From positions 31,236,106 to 31,300,105 of the forward strand of contig OZ020303.1 in NCBI GenBank assembly GCA_963971305.1: DNA of 64,000 nt. Reading direction: 5' to 3'. The number at the start of each line of letters is the position of its first letter. Positions within the stretch are counted from its first letter, which is position 1. Position numbers and translations under genes: made by a program. The notes under the pieces are model-generated. The model saw only the letters and a program-made list of their open reading frames with translations. It did not search any database and had not been told where the DNA came from. This stretch comes from Arcuatula senhousia. Lineage: Eukaryota; Mollusca; Bivalvia; Mytilida; Mytilidae. Shown here piece after piece: positions 11,286 to 21,239 of this stretch.

Positions 11286-11744
11286 TGAAAGAACATCATC
11301 AATGTAGCGGAAGGTGTGACTTAAAGGAAAGGCGTAGTATATGATATTTTTGTCTAAATTTGATCTTTAAAAGTCTTTTTCGTATGAATAAAGGCAAAAA
11401 GGAACACAATAAGTGCCCATTGCGATGCTGATGCTGAAAACCACGCCCACCAAACTGTATACATAGGTTATCAAAGAGAACGTATATGCTCTTCTGTAAA
11501 TTTGTTCGTTATTCTAAGTTCATGAATCTAAATATTTGCAACTACGTTTTCCACTCTATTTAAAAAAATATATCAACTGTGTCAATCGAGATATTAGTTG
11601 TGTATTTTGAGAGCTTAAATGCTAGTACAAGATGAAATTTTAAACTTTTTAGAATCCGCATTTGATTGACATAATTTCTACAAAATCAAAGTATTTTGGA
11701 AGGCCATGTTTTATTTGCATCAAAACCCGTGAGGATTCCGGGAA

Positions 11745-12145
11745 GGAATATGCCCACTGCAGCGCTAAGCTGGTCTGTAAATGTCCACCAAAGAGCGCTT
11801 AGAAACCCGATATTGGGTCAGGCCGCACTGCTCACAAAGCGATCGGGATGTGTTTTCCCTAGAAAAAAAAATGTAGGTTGACGAATGGGCAGTCTTGTCG
11901 TAATTAATGCTACGGTCGTCAGGCTAAAATGTGACGAAACCATAGTGGTGCATTGTGTTGCGAATATGTCATGTTCCTCGCACGTCTAAGATCCATAGTC
12001 CGATCCCACCTACCAATTTTTTTTCCAGTGGTAGTCAGAATCCCCGATTGGTCTTCTGTCCCATTATTTCCAATTTGTCATCCTTCATGTCAATCTCCAT
12101 GATATAGCTGAAATCATGCTGCTTGTGAGTTAAACAATAACTAAA
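11745..12145 (+). mobile_element. SINE-B copy, diverged, opposite to the one at 10786
   Basis: It runs head to tail on the plus strand: GCAGCGCTAAGCTGGTCTGT, then TTGGGTCAGGCCGC, then GGTCGTCAGGCTAAAATG, then CATAGTGGTGCATTGTGTTG, ending CTGCTTGTGAGTTAAACAATAACTAA. The 5' end is truncated. Together with 10786-11285 it forms a head-to-head inverted pair about 460 bp apart. I see nothing recognisable in the spacer (11293-11740). Confidence 0.7.
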
Positions 12146-12294
12146 TTTCTAATAATATGTCCTTGGTGCCTTAAAATTACCCCATCCCCCGATGACAAAC
12201 GATGTTTCAAAATTTCAGCAATAATAAAAACAATAATAAAAAGTGTCAACATGTACTTCTTCAGGGCCTTAATTTAAGGAAAAGATGTGGACAC

Positions 12295-12375
12295 ATCGAC
12301 TGACGAGAACAATAATCATTAAAGAAGGACTTTATGTTTGAAAACTTTGCACTTTAATTTAATTATTGTTTTGCC
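12295..12375 (+). repeat. Direct repeat flanking the LINE remnant, copy 1
   Basis: GACGAGAACA..TCATTAAAGAAGGACTTTATGTTT..AAAACTTTG..TTAATTT..ATTATTGTTT is nearly repeated at 14350-14420, about 2.05 kb away in the same orientation. It is too long and too diverged to be a target duplication. It may be an older local duplication, or two copies of a short dispersed repeat on either side of the LINE and SINE. Confidence 0.65.
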
Positions 12376-12394
12376 AATTGAAAACATGCTCATG

Positions 12395-12457
12395 CTTTTC
12401 TCTTGGACATTAAGATTGATCCTCTAAGTTCGGTACTTTTGTTATTACCTTTATTTA
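12395..12457 (+). mobile_element. Terminal fragment of the RT-family retroelement 3' end
   Basis: CTTTTCTCTTGGACATTAAG, then GATTGATCCTCTAAGTTCGG, then TTTTGTTATTACCTTTATT matches the last 60 bp of the elements at 150-392 and 6782-7409. Only the extreme 3' end is present, as expected from severe 5' truncation. It abuts the LINE endonuclease remnant. Confidence 0.6.
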
Positions 12458-12463
12458 CTTGAT

Positions 12464-13297
12464 TCAAACCCTTTCATGCTTGGCAGGACATTGGTCGTCC
12501 ATTTTCTTCTTGACAAGCTTGTCGATTTGGAGGATTGGATTGGTTTGGAAGTTTTTAAATTTTAGTTTTATTTTTCCAACAAGTAAATGATGGTCAGATC
12601 CACCATCAGCACCTCTTTTGTTTCGAACATCCTGTAGTGATCTTCTTAATGTACTACGGACACGAATATGATCTATCTGGTTTTCTGTCTGATAGTTTGG
12701 TGACATTCTTGTCACTTTGTGTATTCTTTTGTATTGAAATGCACTTCCTTAAATTACCAAACTGTTAAAGGTAGAGAAGTCTGTTAACATTTCACCATTT
12801 TCATTTATTTCTCCTAGACCTTCTTTCTCCATAATCAATTCATGCCCTGTGTTATCACTACCAAACTTTGCATTAAGATCTCCCATCAGTATCAGTTTGT
12901 CTTTCTTTGCTTTGCAGTTAATTACATCTTGTACATGTAGTTGTCGATAGAATTCAGTCATGGCTTCTTCAACTGAGACATTTGTTTGAGCGTTAAATTG
13001 TACATGCACAAACAGGACTTTGCTCAGTTTTGTATAGAATCTTGCTGTAATGATAAGTGAAGTTATTGCTTTCCATTGTATCAAGGATTTGCTGCACTAA
13101 TAGATAACATGAATCCGACCCCTTCAGTATGCGGTGCTCCTTCAGCTTGATGACCTGAATATAGCAGGGTCTCTCCTGTTGCTAACTTTATCTGACCTGA
13201 GTCTGTCCATCTGGTCTCACATAGTCCCAGCACAGAAAAATGGTAGTGCTGCATTTCCATAGCTATTTGATGTGTTTTTCCAGCTTCATACATTGTT
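12464..13297 (-). pseudogene. LINE endonuclease (EEP fold) remnant, frameshifted
   Basis: Read on the minus strand in three frames. 13293-13081 gives MYEAGKTHQIAMEM, LGLCETRWTDSGQIKL and YSGHQAEGAPHTEGVGFM. 13084-12749 gives LILMGDLNAKFGSDNTG and EGLGEINENGEMLTDF. 12715-12464 gives ENQIDHIRVRS and RGADGGSDHHLLVGKIKLK. These are the apurinic-type endonuclease motifs of LINE proteins often annotated craniofacial development protein 2-like: the E of CETRW, the GDLNAK region and the SDHHLL region. There is a stop/frame change near 13081 and another near 12745. The reverse-transcriptase part expected next is missing. This is a dead fragment. Confidence 0.85.
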
Positions 13298-13307
13298 CTA
13301 ACATTCC

Positions 13308-13791
13308 GGTCACGTGCAGGGCCCGCGGGTGGCGATAAGGCCCGCAGCAGAGCCTAGCTTGTCGTAAGAGGCGACTAAGGGTCTTGGGATTCTGACGTCG
13401 GGTCGGTGCTCAGCCCACAGAGCGACCAACTGTGTACCCGAGGTGGCTGAATAGGGTGGCCTTTGTCTGCGGGGGTTGTTAGGTCTATAATACGGAAACC
13501 CTGACCACTGATCATAGTGGGCCAACGTGTGTGGAGAGTGCCACGCTTCATGCATGTAAAAGACCCCTTTGTGGACCGCCAAGTAGTGCACCACATAGGC
13601 TAAATTTTCCGCCCCTACCCACCTCTCCCCTTTTCCTGTGGTTCTTAAAAATTTGCCGGTCCTTTGTTTCCCACCCCAACTCCATATTTCATTCATCATC
13701 ATCATTTCATGTTCATTTTATCATCTTTTTCATGTTCATCGCCTGTAAATAACCTATATAGCGTTGCACGGGCGTAAAACACCAACTCACT
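13308..13791 (+). mobile_element. SINE-A copy inserted in the LINE endonuclease
   Basis: Full-length copy from GGTCACGTGCAGGGCCCGCG (head) to CACCAACTCACT (tail). The target duplication CTAACATTCC / CTAACACTCC is at 13298-13307 and 13792-13801 (one mismatch). Removing the SINE joins the minus-strand LINE frame into STWNVRTMYEAGK, the usual start of this endonuclease. That confirms both the insertion and the boundaries. The 131-residue and two 73-residue frames are shadows also present in other copies. Confidence 0.9.
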
Positions 13792-13801
13792 CTAACACTC
13801 C

Positions 13802-13920
13802 ATGTGCTAAATAATGTTTTGTGTCTTGGCTAAAATAGGGGCATCTGCATGGATGCTTTCTTCCGACTTTGGTTTCCAGGGTTCATATTAGTCATATTAA
13901 TACTTTCTATTCTTCCCAGA
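13802..13920 (-). pseudogene. LINE sequence upstream of the SINE insertion
   Basis: Continuing the minus-strand LINE frame past the SINE gives HKTLFSTW immediately before NVRTM, preceded by an in-frame stop and a basic stretch (NPGNQSRKKASMQMPLF). Further 5' (13920-14350) no frame is convincing; it may be LINE leader sequence or unrelated DNA. Confidence 0.6.
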
Positions 13921-14349
13921 ACGTTGTTTACATATGAGTTTTCCTTCTTGACGTTTCTGTAACTATGCCAACCTATGACAACCTTTATTACCCACGAGGA
14001 GTGGTAGATTTTGCATCAGAGTGTCCCTCTCCTAGACTGAATGCCGTCTAAGGCTAATAAACTCAGTCTGTCCATTTGGTGGATGTCAGTATGCTTGACT
14101 TATGGGTTCCAACACCGAATTTTTTTACTCAGAATTATTCTTTCTCCAAGAAACGAAGGTTATTGAGCCCCATCTACCCGTTGCCTTCACAACTCAGCCT
14201 AGGGCATTGTGGTGCCCATTGTACATCTGTCGCCACGGGAAGGCGTTGTGTAGGACTAGCTATTGAGAATATATGTACCAGCAGAGGAAGACTGACAAAC
14301 TGCTCTCCTCTACTGGTAAAACCACCACACTAGACGCATCACACAGCAT

Positions 14350-14420
14350 TAGACGAGAACAGAAACCATTAAAGAAGGACTTTATGTTTAAAAACTTTGA
14401 CCCCTTAATTTCATTATTGT
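14350..14420 (+). repeat. Direct repeat flanking the LINE remnant, copy 2
   Basis: Partner of 12295-12375, sharing CATTAAAGAAGGACTTTATG and the following AAAACTTTG and TTATTGTTT. See that entry for interpretation. Confidence 0.65.
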
Positions 14421-17400
14421 TTAACTTATTAGTGCTTTTTAATTATTCGGGTAAACCTTTTAAATGTGGTTATATCTACCAATATTTCATAAAGGATAAA
14501 TGGTGTAAATGAATATGAGATCATTACACAACTCCAACTGCATTTTTTTTTTTAAATTAAATAATTATATAAACCATAGCGCTGTACATCTGTTTTTTAA
14601 ACGTTTATAATTGTACGTCCTATCGCATGCTTGTAACTTCCTCTATGGATATCTTCGTTGCACCAATGCCCGCCTGTATTAATTTCAGACTTGGTAACTT
14701 TGTGTCAAGAATTATATCACTGAGTATGCTTATCGGCTGTTTTGTAAGATTTGTTTCTTGCCTACTTAAGACCCATGATTCTTTATATCCTTATTCAACA
14801 ATTTTTGCGGAGTATTATACTACCAGCTTGATTTCATTTTGTTTATTTCTAACAACTGAAGTAATTAATCCTTATAGCAACTTAAAAATAATAATGTGTC
14901 AGTAAAATGCTTTGTCGTGTTCTTTTATTTCAATATTAAATAAATTCAAGTTTTTTTTTGGTTTTTTTACAGTACATCGTGTTGATATAAACTGCAAGAA
15001 TGACAATTCTTACATTATAAAGCTCAGCGCGAAAGTGATAAAATAATGTTTTCGGGAGCCTCATTAAAGGCAAGCTTTATAATGGTTGAAATTGAAAAAA
15101 AAAAGAAACCTCTTAGTATTGTCACACGGACTTGTCCCCCCACTCCCTCCCTCCAACAATACTTTGTTAGAGTCAATGTGCCATACGAAAAAAATGGCAT
15201 GGCAAATTGACTCTAACAAAATATTGATAGTGGGGAGCAAGTATTCAATTTGCAATATACATTTTGTTAAGCTTGTACCATTTTTCAGATTAAAATACTA
15301 AAATGCTGACTGTGGACACTAAACAAGCAACTTTCAATCAATTTTTCCTATGAGTTTTTTTATATACTGGTTCTAAAATTCAAAAGCTAAGGATATGGTT
15401 CATGATTTAGTTGCACTGTTCAGTATAAGCGGTTTTATGAATGTCTTTCAAAAATCAGTTTTCGACCATAGCTTCTGTTTTGGTACATCCATTTCCATGT
15501 TAATAAATGTTCCTGGCCGACTGTTTTTTTTTTTTTTTTTTTTTTTTTATAATCGTTGTTTATGAAGTTTTTATTAACTTTACATCTAAATTAAGATCCA
15601 GCCTGTTTATCAAGATTTTTCTGGCTTTCATTACAACCGTGAATATTTTTGCTGTGTTTATTAACAGCTTGCACAACGAGTTGATATTTACACAAAAAAA
15701 CCCCATTATAATTATTATACATTTTATTTAATTATTCATTCTTAGAAAATTGGAAATATAGAGGTAATGACTTGACATAATACTAATCCCAAATCTCAAT
15801 AGATTTTTACGTGTACTTTAATAAATGGTGGTTTTGTCACATCTGTGTGAGTTTTCTTTCCAACATATCTGGGAAATGCTATAGCAGGGAATCAAATGGT
15901 AACTTCAGTTGGAGCAACCCATTCAGTGCATAGTCTATTTGTGACTTTCGTCGTGCACGAATTAAGGCGTATGATTAATAATTTGTTATACTATGTGAAT
16001 GTAGGTATAGACATACCTTTTAAAGGGCTTGACACGATATGTAAGGATATAAAAAGCATCAAATAGTGTCAATTTAATATGAAATTCAATATTTTGCATC
16101 TATATGTTTATTAGATTGGTCCTTTCTTAATGCATTTTAGATATGTCCGCAAAGTAACCCAATACGAAGTAAATCAAGGTTACCACAAGTTATCCATTAA
16201 AAAAAAGAAGATGCCGAATGAACTTCTAATATTTCTGGTACTTTATGTGTGCAAAAGTTTCTTCTTTAGATTAATGTATGGATATCAGAGTTTATGAAAA
16301 AAAGTTTGATAATAGTTAGTTACTTGATGGATACGCTTATAACTTTATCTCTACAATTTCCATATCAATAAATAAAAAATTATCCCTCTGCGTATAATTG
16401 TCTACTGAAATCACAGTTACTATACATAAACGAATTATCTTCTGTGGCGGATCTAAAAATTTACAAACGGGATGGCGCGCAATTTAAAAAAAACATGTTT
16501 CGGACAGTTTCTAACCAAATTTGTTTGTCAAGCGGGAAGGCGCGCACCCAGCACGCCGGTTCTTAATCCACCTTTGATATTGCATGACATCGCTCTCTTT
16601 CAATATGATAACTTTGTTTTTTTAACATGGAAAACTGGGAGTCTGTGCTCAAACTATAGACCTTTCCTGGGCTTAATCAAGTTGTAAGTAACCCATTGAA
16701 CTCTCGATCAAAAACATGCCCATGTGTGTTAAGAATGCCAGGAAAAAGACAATTTGAAGAGTAGAATAAAGAAAACTCCTTGAACCCCTTCTAAATTTAT
16801 TGTCATCGAAACTTAAGTTTTTTATGTCTCAATAATAATATTTTTAAAAATATTTTTTAGTTAAAAGAACTCCTTAAAAGCATTTGCAGTGTAGTGCACA
16901 AACCGTCTTTTAATTTTAATACTGTCGAATTTTCAGTTTTCTTTGTCCCTATCAATTAACAAGTCATAAACTTGTACTTTTTCTACTGGTTCTGATAGCC
17001 AAGAATATGTTGCCCTGTTTGCAGAGTCTGCCTTGTTTGAAAATATGTTGATAAAGGTTGATCCATTTAAGGAATAATATATATGGTTGGTCTATTTTCA
17101 TGGTTCTTATTTTTATCCGATTTGACTTTTTTTGCCTCTTAGTTTGGTACGGTCATTTCAATGTAAAAAGTGGTTTGTGCGGTTTGTTTTTGTGAAACAA
17201 GAAACCAGTGAGTCCTGCAATTTTTGTATTTTTAAATAGGATCCTCTCGATTGACACTATGTGTACATGTTTTCGGCAATAAGTTGTAGTCCCTTTACAT
17301 ATTATAGCTAAGTCATTGTCTTATGTTGCGATTTTTCCTCTACTCATCAAAATTCGACACTCAAATATGTCAACATATAAAAAATAATAATAAACTAAAT
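14421..17400. other. AT-rich stretch without a recognised gene
   Basis: Apart from the foldback at 15135-15239 and a run of about 28 T near 15523-15550, I find no repeat ends, RNA genes or coding sequence. Open frames of 60-92 residues are low-complexity or unrecognisable. Confidence 0.5.
15135..15239. repeat. Foldback (inverted repeat) of about 100 bp
   Basis: The left arm reads CCCCACT..CAATACTTTGTTAGAGTCAAT. The right arm is its reverse complement, ATTGACTCTAACAAAATATTG..AGTGGGG. The centre is TGCCATACGAAAAAAATGGCA. Two of the open frames here are mirror images, sharing LLES.CH and IDSNK, which is the expected effect of a palindrome. It is a small MITE-like foldback; no target duplication was identified. 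Confidence 0.75.
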
Positions 17401-17535
17401 TATATTATTTCAATAGTTTATTGTTTAACAAACTTAACAGCTTGCTGTTCATAAAGCACCAAAATTGACAATATACATTGGACGTAATAAAACAATGTGA
17501 TTTTACCCGAAAGATATTCCATGATGTTTGCTTGT

Positions 17536-17541
17536 TTTATT
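17536..17541 (-). promoter_or_regulatory. Candidate polyadenylation signal for the P450
   Basis: AATAAA on the minus strand, about 715 bases past the stop codon at 18256. A second AATAAA lies at 17417-17422. The interval between stop and signal has no other feature except an (AAAT)n run near 17915-17940. Which signal is used cannot be told from sequence. Confidence 0.3.
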
Positions 17542-18255
17542 CCATCAATTAACTTGTAAACTCATATAATTATATTATGCTTAAGAATAATAAAATATTT
17601 AAAGAAATATATATTTTTGAAATAAAACAAGAAAACATCGTATCTATCAAAATATATAGAGATGGATATTCAATATTCAGGAATCACTAATAAATAAAAA
17701 TGAGTTTGTACAAATGACATGATATGAGAACTAACAGAATTCTTGTCACCACCCAACGATTCATACTTAAATGATCGCCTTGCATTCACAGCTGTGACCC
17801 GACAGTCATTTTGAAATACCAAATATAGAACTACATTTCAAATGTCAGTCAAATATTAAGTTATTTTGGCAGTGATCATTTCAAAAATGCAAGTTGTCTG
17901 TTAATATCAGAAACAAATGAATAAATAAATAAATAAATAATGATGGTGACAAAATGGTCATTTAAATTAATTTAAGCACCTGCAAACTCTCCGTCATAAC
18001 ATTAATATCTCATTCAAATCGTCAAATAAACAACATAAAAATCATTATTTCTAGCACACAAAGCACACACAATACACTCTCATACGAACAAGTACCCGTA
18101 TGGTATAACAGGAAAGTTTTCACAACGCATTGAGTGACATCACAGCCATACAATTAAGTAATAATGGGACTTACATTTAATTTTGTATAAAAATAAAATT
18201 TGCACATTTAATAAAAATACTTATTCTCGGTAATTTCTTCAGTCAATAAATAGTT

Positions 18256-20464
18256 TCATAAAAAAGACAATTTTTCAATATTGTTTCTGAGTCTGTATTT
18301 GACTTGAACTTCATTTGTTGGTGGTAAAATTTCATGTCCATAATAGTTTATATCAGGTTGTGTGGATTCGCCTTCACAAAGTTCCATATCTAAGGAGTAA
18401 ATGCTATTGAGTAAAAACCATTTGGATTGGGTAATAGCGTATTTCTTTCCTGGGCAGAGGGATCCGAAAGCAATGACTGGATTTTTAACTTCTTTTCCAT
18501 ATTTGTAGAATTTTTTATCAACAAATCTGTCGAATTTGTATTCCTGAAAAAAAGAAAGGAAAACGTAAATTATAACTGAAGCACAAACAAGTTATGATAA
18601 TTTAGCATATAAATATTAAGAAATGGTTTTTATTGACTAAAGGCTTGTTATTGTGATCATAATTTAACAAAAGTAAGTAAAATATCATTCAGAAATTCAT
18701 CCAAAATATAAATAAAACAAAACAAAAAAGCATTGATATTGAAATGATAAGAGTTAAAACTTACATTTGGATTTTCAAATATTTCTGGATCTTTGTGAAT
18801 AGCTGGAGGGTACATTGCAACTTTGTCTCCTTTTCTAACTGAGAATGTTTCTCCATTTTCCATTGTAAAGTCGGTGTCATCGGATACAGCTCGTACCATG
18901 AATACTCCACTGGAAACTCTAAGGGTCTCCTTTACTATGCTGTCTGTTAATGATAGAAAAAAAAGCGAAAATTATAATAGGTATTTTATAGGAGAAATGT
19001 GGTCTTATATTGTTCAGGTGTTTATAATGATCTTTTCTTCCGTCGTTGTCAAAAATTATGTGAGCCTATTCAAACCGCAAGATCTAACACTTAAAAATAT
19101 TACACTTTGTGGTTTTATGGAAGTGTGTTTTGTTTGTTAAATGACATAAAAAATCATCATTGCCTTCATTTTAATATCAATTTACGTCAGTCAGCAAAGA
19201 TAAGGTACTGGTAATAAAACTTGCTTTAAGATTTATAAATATTATTAAATTAAGCTACTTACCAAGAATTTTAAGAGAATCGATGTCGCCCAAACTGAAG
19301 ACAATTTCCTCCTCGTCATCCCCCATTTCAGATCTTTTGCAGCGTACGACATCCTCCACTTCTTTACGGAGAGCTTCCATGGCTTCTCTGTGTTCCAGTA
19401 ATTTGTAAAGAGTCCAGAAAGCCAAACGGAAGGTGTTGTAGTTGACGTGGAGATATACCAAATTATGTCCGATGATGTCTTGTTCCGTTTGATTATGCTC
19501 AAGCATAAAATTGGTTGAAAATCGAATGTATTCTGATAAATCATCCCGTTCAAGAAGTTCCGTTGAGCAAGGTTGTTGACAAAGTCCTTCTAAAGCTTTT
19601 ACGGCCTTTGGGAACAGTTTTACTGGCATCCCGAGCCACAAGAAATTGAAGTACTTGTGGAAAAGATCAAAGTTTTTGTATACTTTCAATGGTTGGAAAT
19701 TGTCCTTGGCATCGCCCTTTCCGAAAATTGTGTAGAACAATGAAGCGAAAAGTGTATGCGAATTGAAAGAGCGTAGACCCATTGTTTTCCATTCTTCGGA
19801 TGTTGTTCCAGTCTCGGCATCATTTGTTACCTCTTCGATTGTTTCGTTAAGGTAAGCAGAGAACTGTGACATTCCTTTGTTGAGGTAGGGTCCCTTTACA
19901 GTTTTTCCTGCTTCTTTCAACATCTTTCTAGCATTTACAAGTTCAAAACTGAAAACATTGTGGTTGACTTGTTTCTGGATGGCATCAAAGTCGAAGTTTC
20001 TCTCCTTTACAAATTTATCATATGAATGAGGATCCATGATGACCGTCATGTGCTGGTTGAACAGACGAATTGTGAAGATGTCGCCCAACTTCTTTTGTGT
20101 AGCCTGTAAAAAGTTGACTGCATCTTTGGCGAAGTTTTCTCCATTACCCCAAAACCAATGTCCTCTTGGAATTGGTGGCTCGTTTTCTCGCCTGGAAACG
20201 AAAAGATAATATGTGTAATACTAAGTTCAAAATATTGATTGGTTTTAATTTAAAGCCATATTTTGTTATATATCTATTTCATTTAAGCTTTTACAAGAGC
20301 TGCTAATCCAAGATTTTTAAATACCATTTGATGACTAATAACTTTTAAACAAAAGATTTTTTTTTAATTAATATATAAACTTACCGTTTTCTGAATAAGA
20401 ATTTAAAGTAAGCGACAACGCAGACAATTGTTGCCACCGCCAGATAGACCGTCAGTGCTGCCAT
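18256..20464 (-). CDS. Cytochrome P450, clan 7 (CYP7/CYP8/CYP39-like), 4 coding exons, 491 aa
   Basis: Coding exons are 20464-20385, 20191-19263, 18943-18765 and 18543-18256. All introns are GT-AG (193, 319 and 221 bp) and frames join as 2/1/0. The ATG sits in GGGAATGG. Residues 1-24 form a hydrophobic ER anchor followed by basic residues and a PPIPRG hinge. LGDIFTIRLF (62-71) and MDPHSYDKF (79-87) resemble prostacyclin synthase and CYP7-type enzymes. The I-helix reads NYNTFRLAFW (277-286). It has Asn where most P450s have the acid-alcohol pair, as is usual for this clan. ETLR (342-345) is the K-helix ExxR, and HKDPEIFENP matches the PERF region. The haem loop is FGSLCPGKKYA with Cys426, three residues shorter than FxxGxxxCxG. 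Length is normal for the family. The clan is secure; substrate (sterol, oxysterol or eicosanoid) is not. Confidence 0.92.
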
Positions 20465-20541
20465 TCCCAATTTCTTTAATGTTGCTAAAGTTCTGACGCT
20501 ATTTCTTTACCGCTTTAAAATGTCTCTTTGAATTGTTAATT
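20465..20541 (-). other. 5' untranslated part of the first coding exon of the P450
   Basis: On the minus strand TTTTTATCTTTCAG ends at 20542, giving a good acceptor. That leaves 77 bases of leader before the ATG at 20464 with no upstream ATG. This pairs with the donor at 21066 to give a leader intron of 525 bp. It is inferred from splice signals only. Confidence 0.5.
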
Positions 20542-21066
20542 CTGAAAGATAAAAAGATGAATCGTCAAAAATAAACTCATTATGAGGAAAATAAATTGAC
20601 GAACATATATGGAAAATTATATAAGTAACTTGCTATTTATAGAAAACAGCATGTCTTTTGTTTATAATGTAACTATGTTTCGTCACTTTAATATTATAAA
20701 TAGTTCTAGAAAGTTACTATTAAAATTTTGATTTCAACCACGTGTAATTTGGGTTATTCCCCGAAAAGTGTTATATTTTATCAGTGATTTTTATAAATGA
20801 CAGATAAGAGTAAGAATTTCCGTTATTGTTCTGAGCGAGACGCTAATCGATTATAACGTAATTGATTGTATTTTCCTATTACTGAACACGGCTATATATA
20901 GATATGAAAGTTTTACAGCTTACTGTCAATGAAAGTTATCAGATTGAAAGTTGGAAACGGAAAAAAAAAATCAGAAAAAAAGTTAAAACTTAAAAAAATA
21001 AGCATTATAACGTCTGGTTAAATTAGCAGAAAGATAAAATAAAATACTATGATACCAATGACATAC

Positions 21067-21195
21067 CTTGGAAAAAAGTTGTAGGTTGTAAATCGCTCTA
21101 GTGTTTAAATCCAATTCAGTTCTTTTGTAGTAAAATATAACTTATAGTCCCAAGTTAAATTAATTAATTGCTTTGTTCTGTCTTGATTCACTTTT
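21067..21195 (-). other. Candidate non-coding first exon of the P450 gene
   Basis: A minus-strand donor, CCAAG|GTATGT, lies at 21067/21066. The only nearby core-promoter signal is TATTTATA on the minus strand (21222-21229), which would put the start near 21195. The 3' boundary is reasonable; the 5' boundary is a guess. Confidence 0.35.
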
Positions 21196-21221
21196 GACTG
21201 AAATTTGTAAAACGCTGTGGG

Positions 21222-21229
21222 TATAAATA
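21222..21229 (-). promoter_or_regulatory. Possible TATA-type element for the P450 gene
   Basis: The minus strand reads TATTTATA, about 30 bp upstream of the presumed start of the leader exon. The plus strand reads TATAAATA, so orientation is ambiguous. The region is AT-rich and chance occurrence is likely enough to keep confidence low. Confidence 0.25.
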
Positions 21230-21239
21230 GTAATAGTTC

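Noticed and set aside
15520..15550. Terminator or poly-A/T retrotransposon tail
   Set aside because: A long T run with no element attached on either side and no target duplication; simple sequence is enough to explain it.
18823..19140. 105-residue plus-strand frame
   Set aside because: It is the antisense of P450 exon 3 plus intron sequence, with no domain of its own.
19245..19553. 102-residue minus-strand frame overlapping the P450
   Set aside because: It is an out-of-frame shadow of exon 2.
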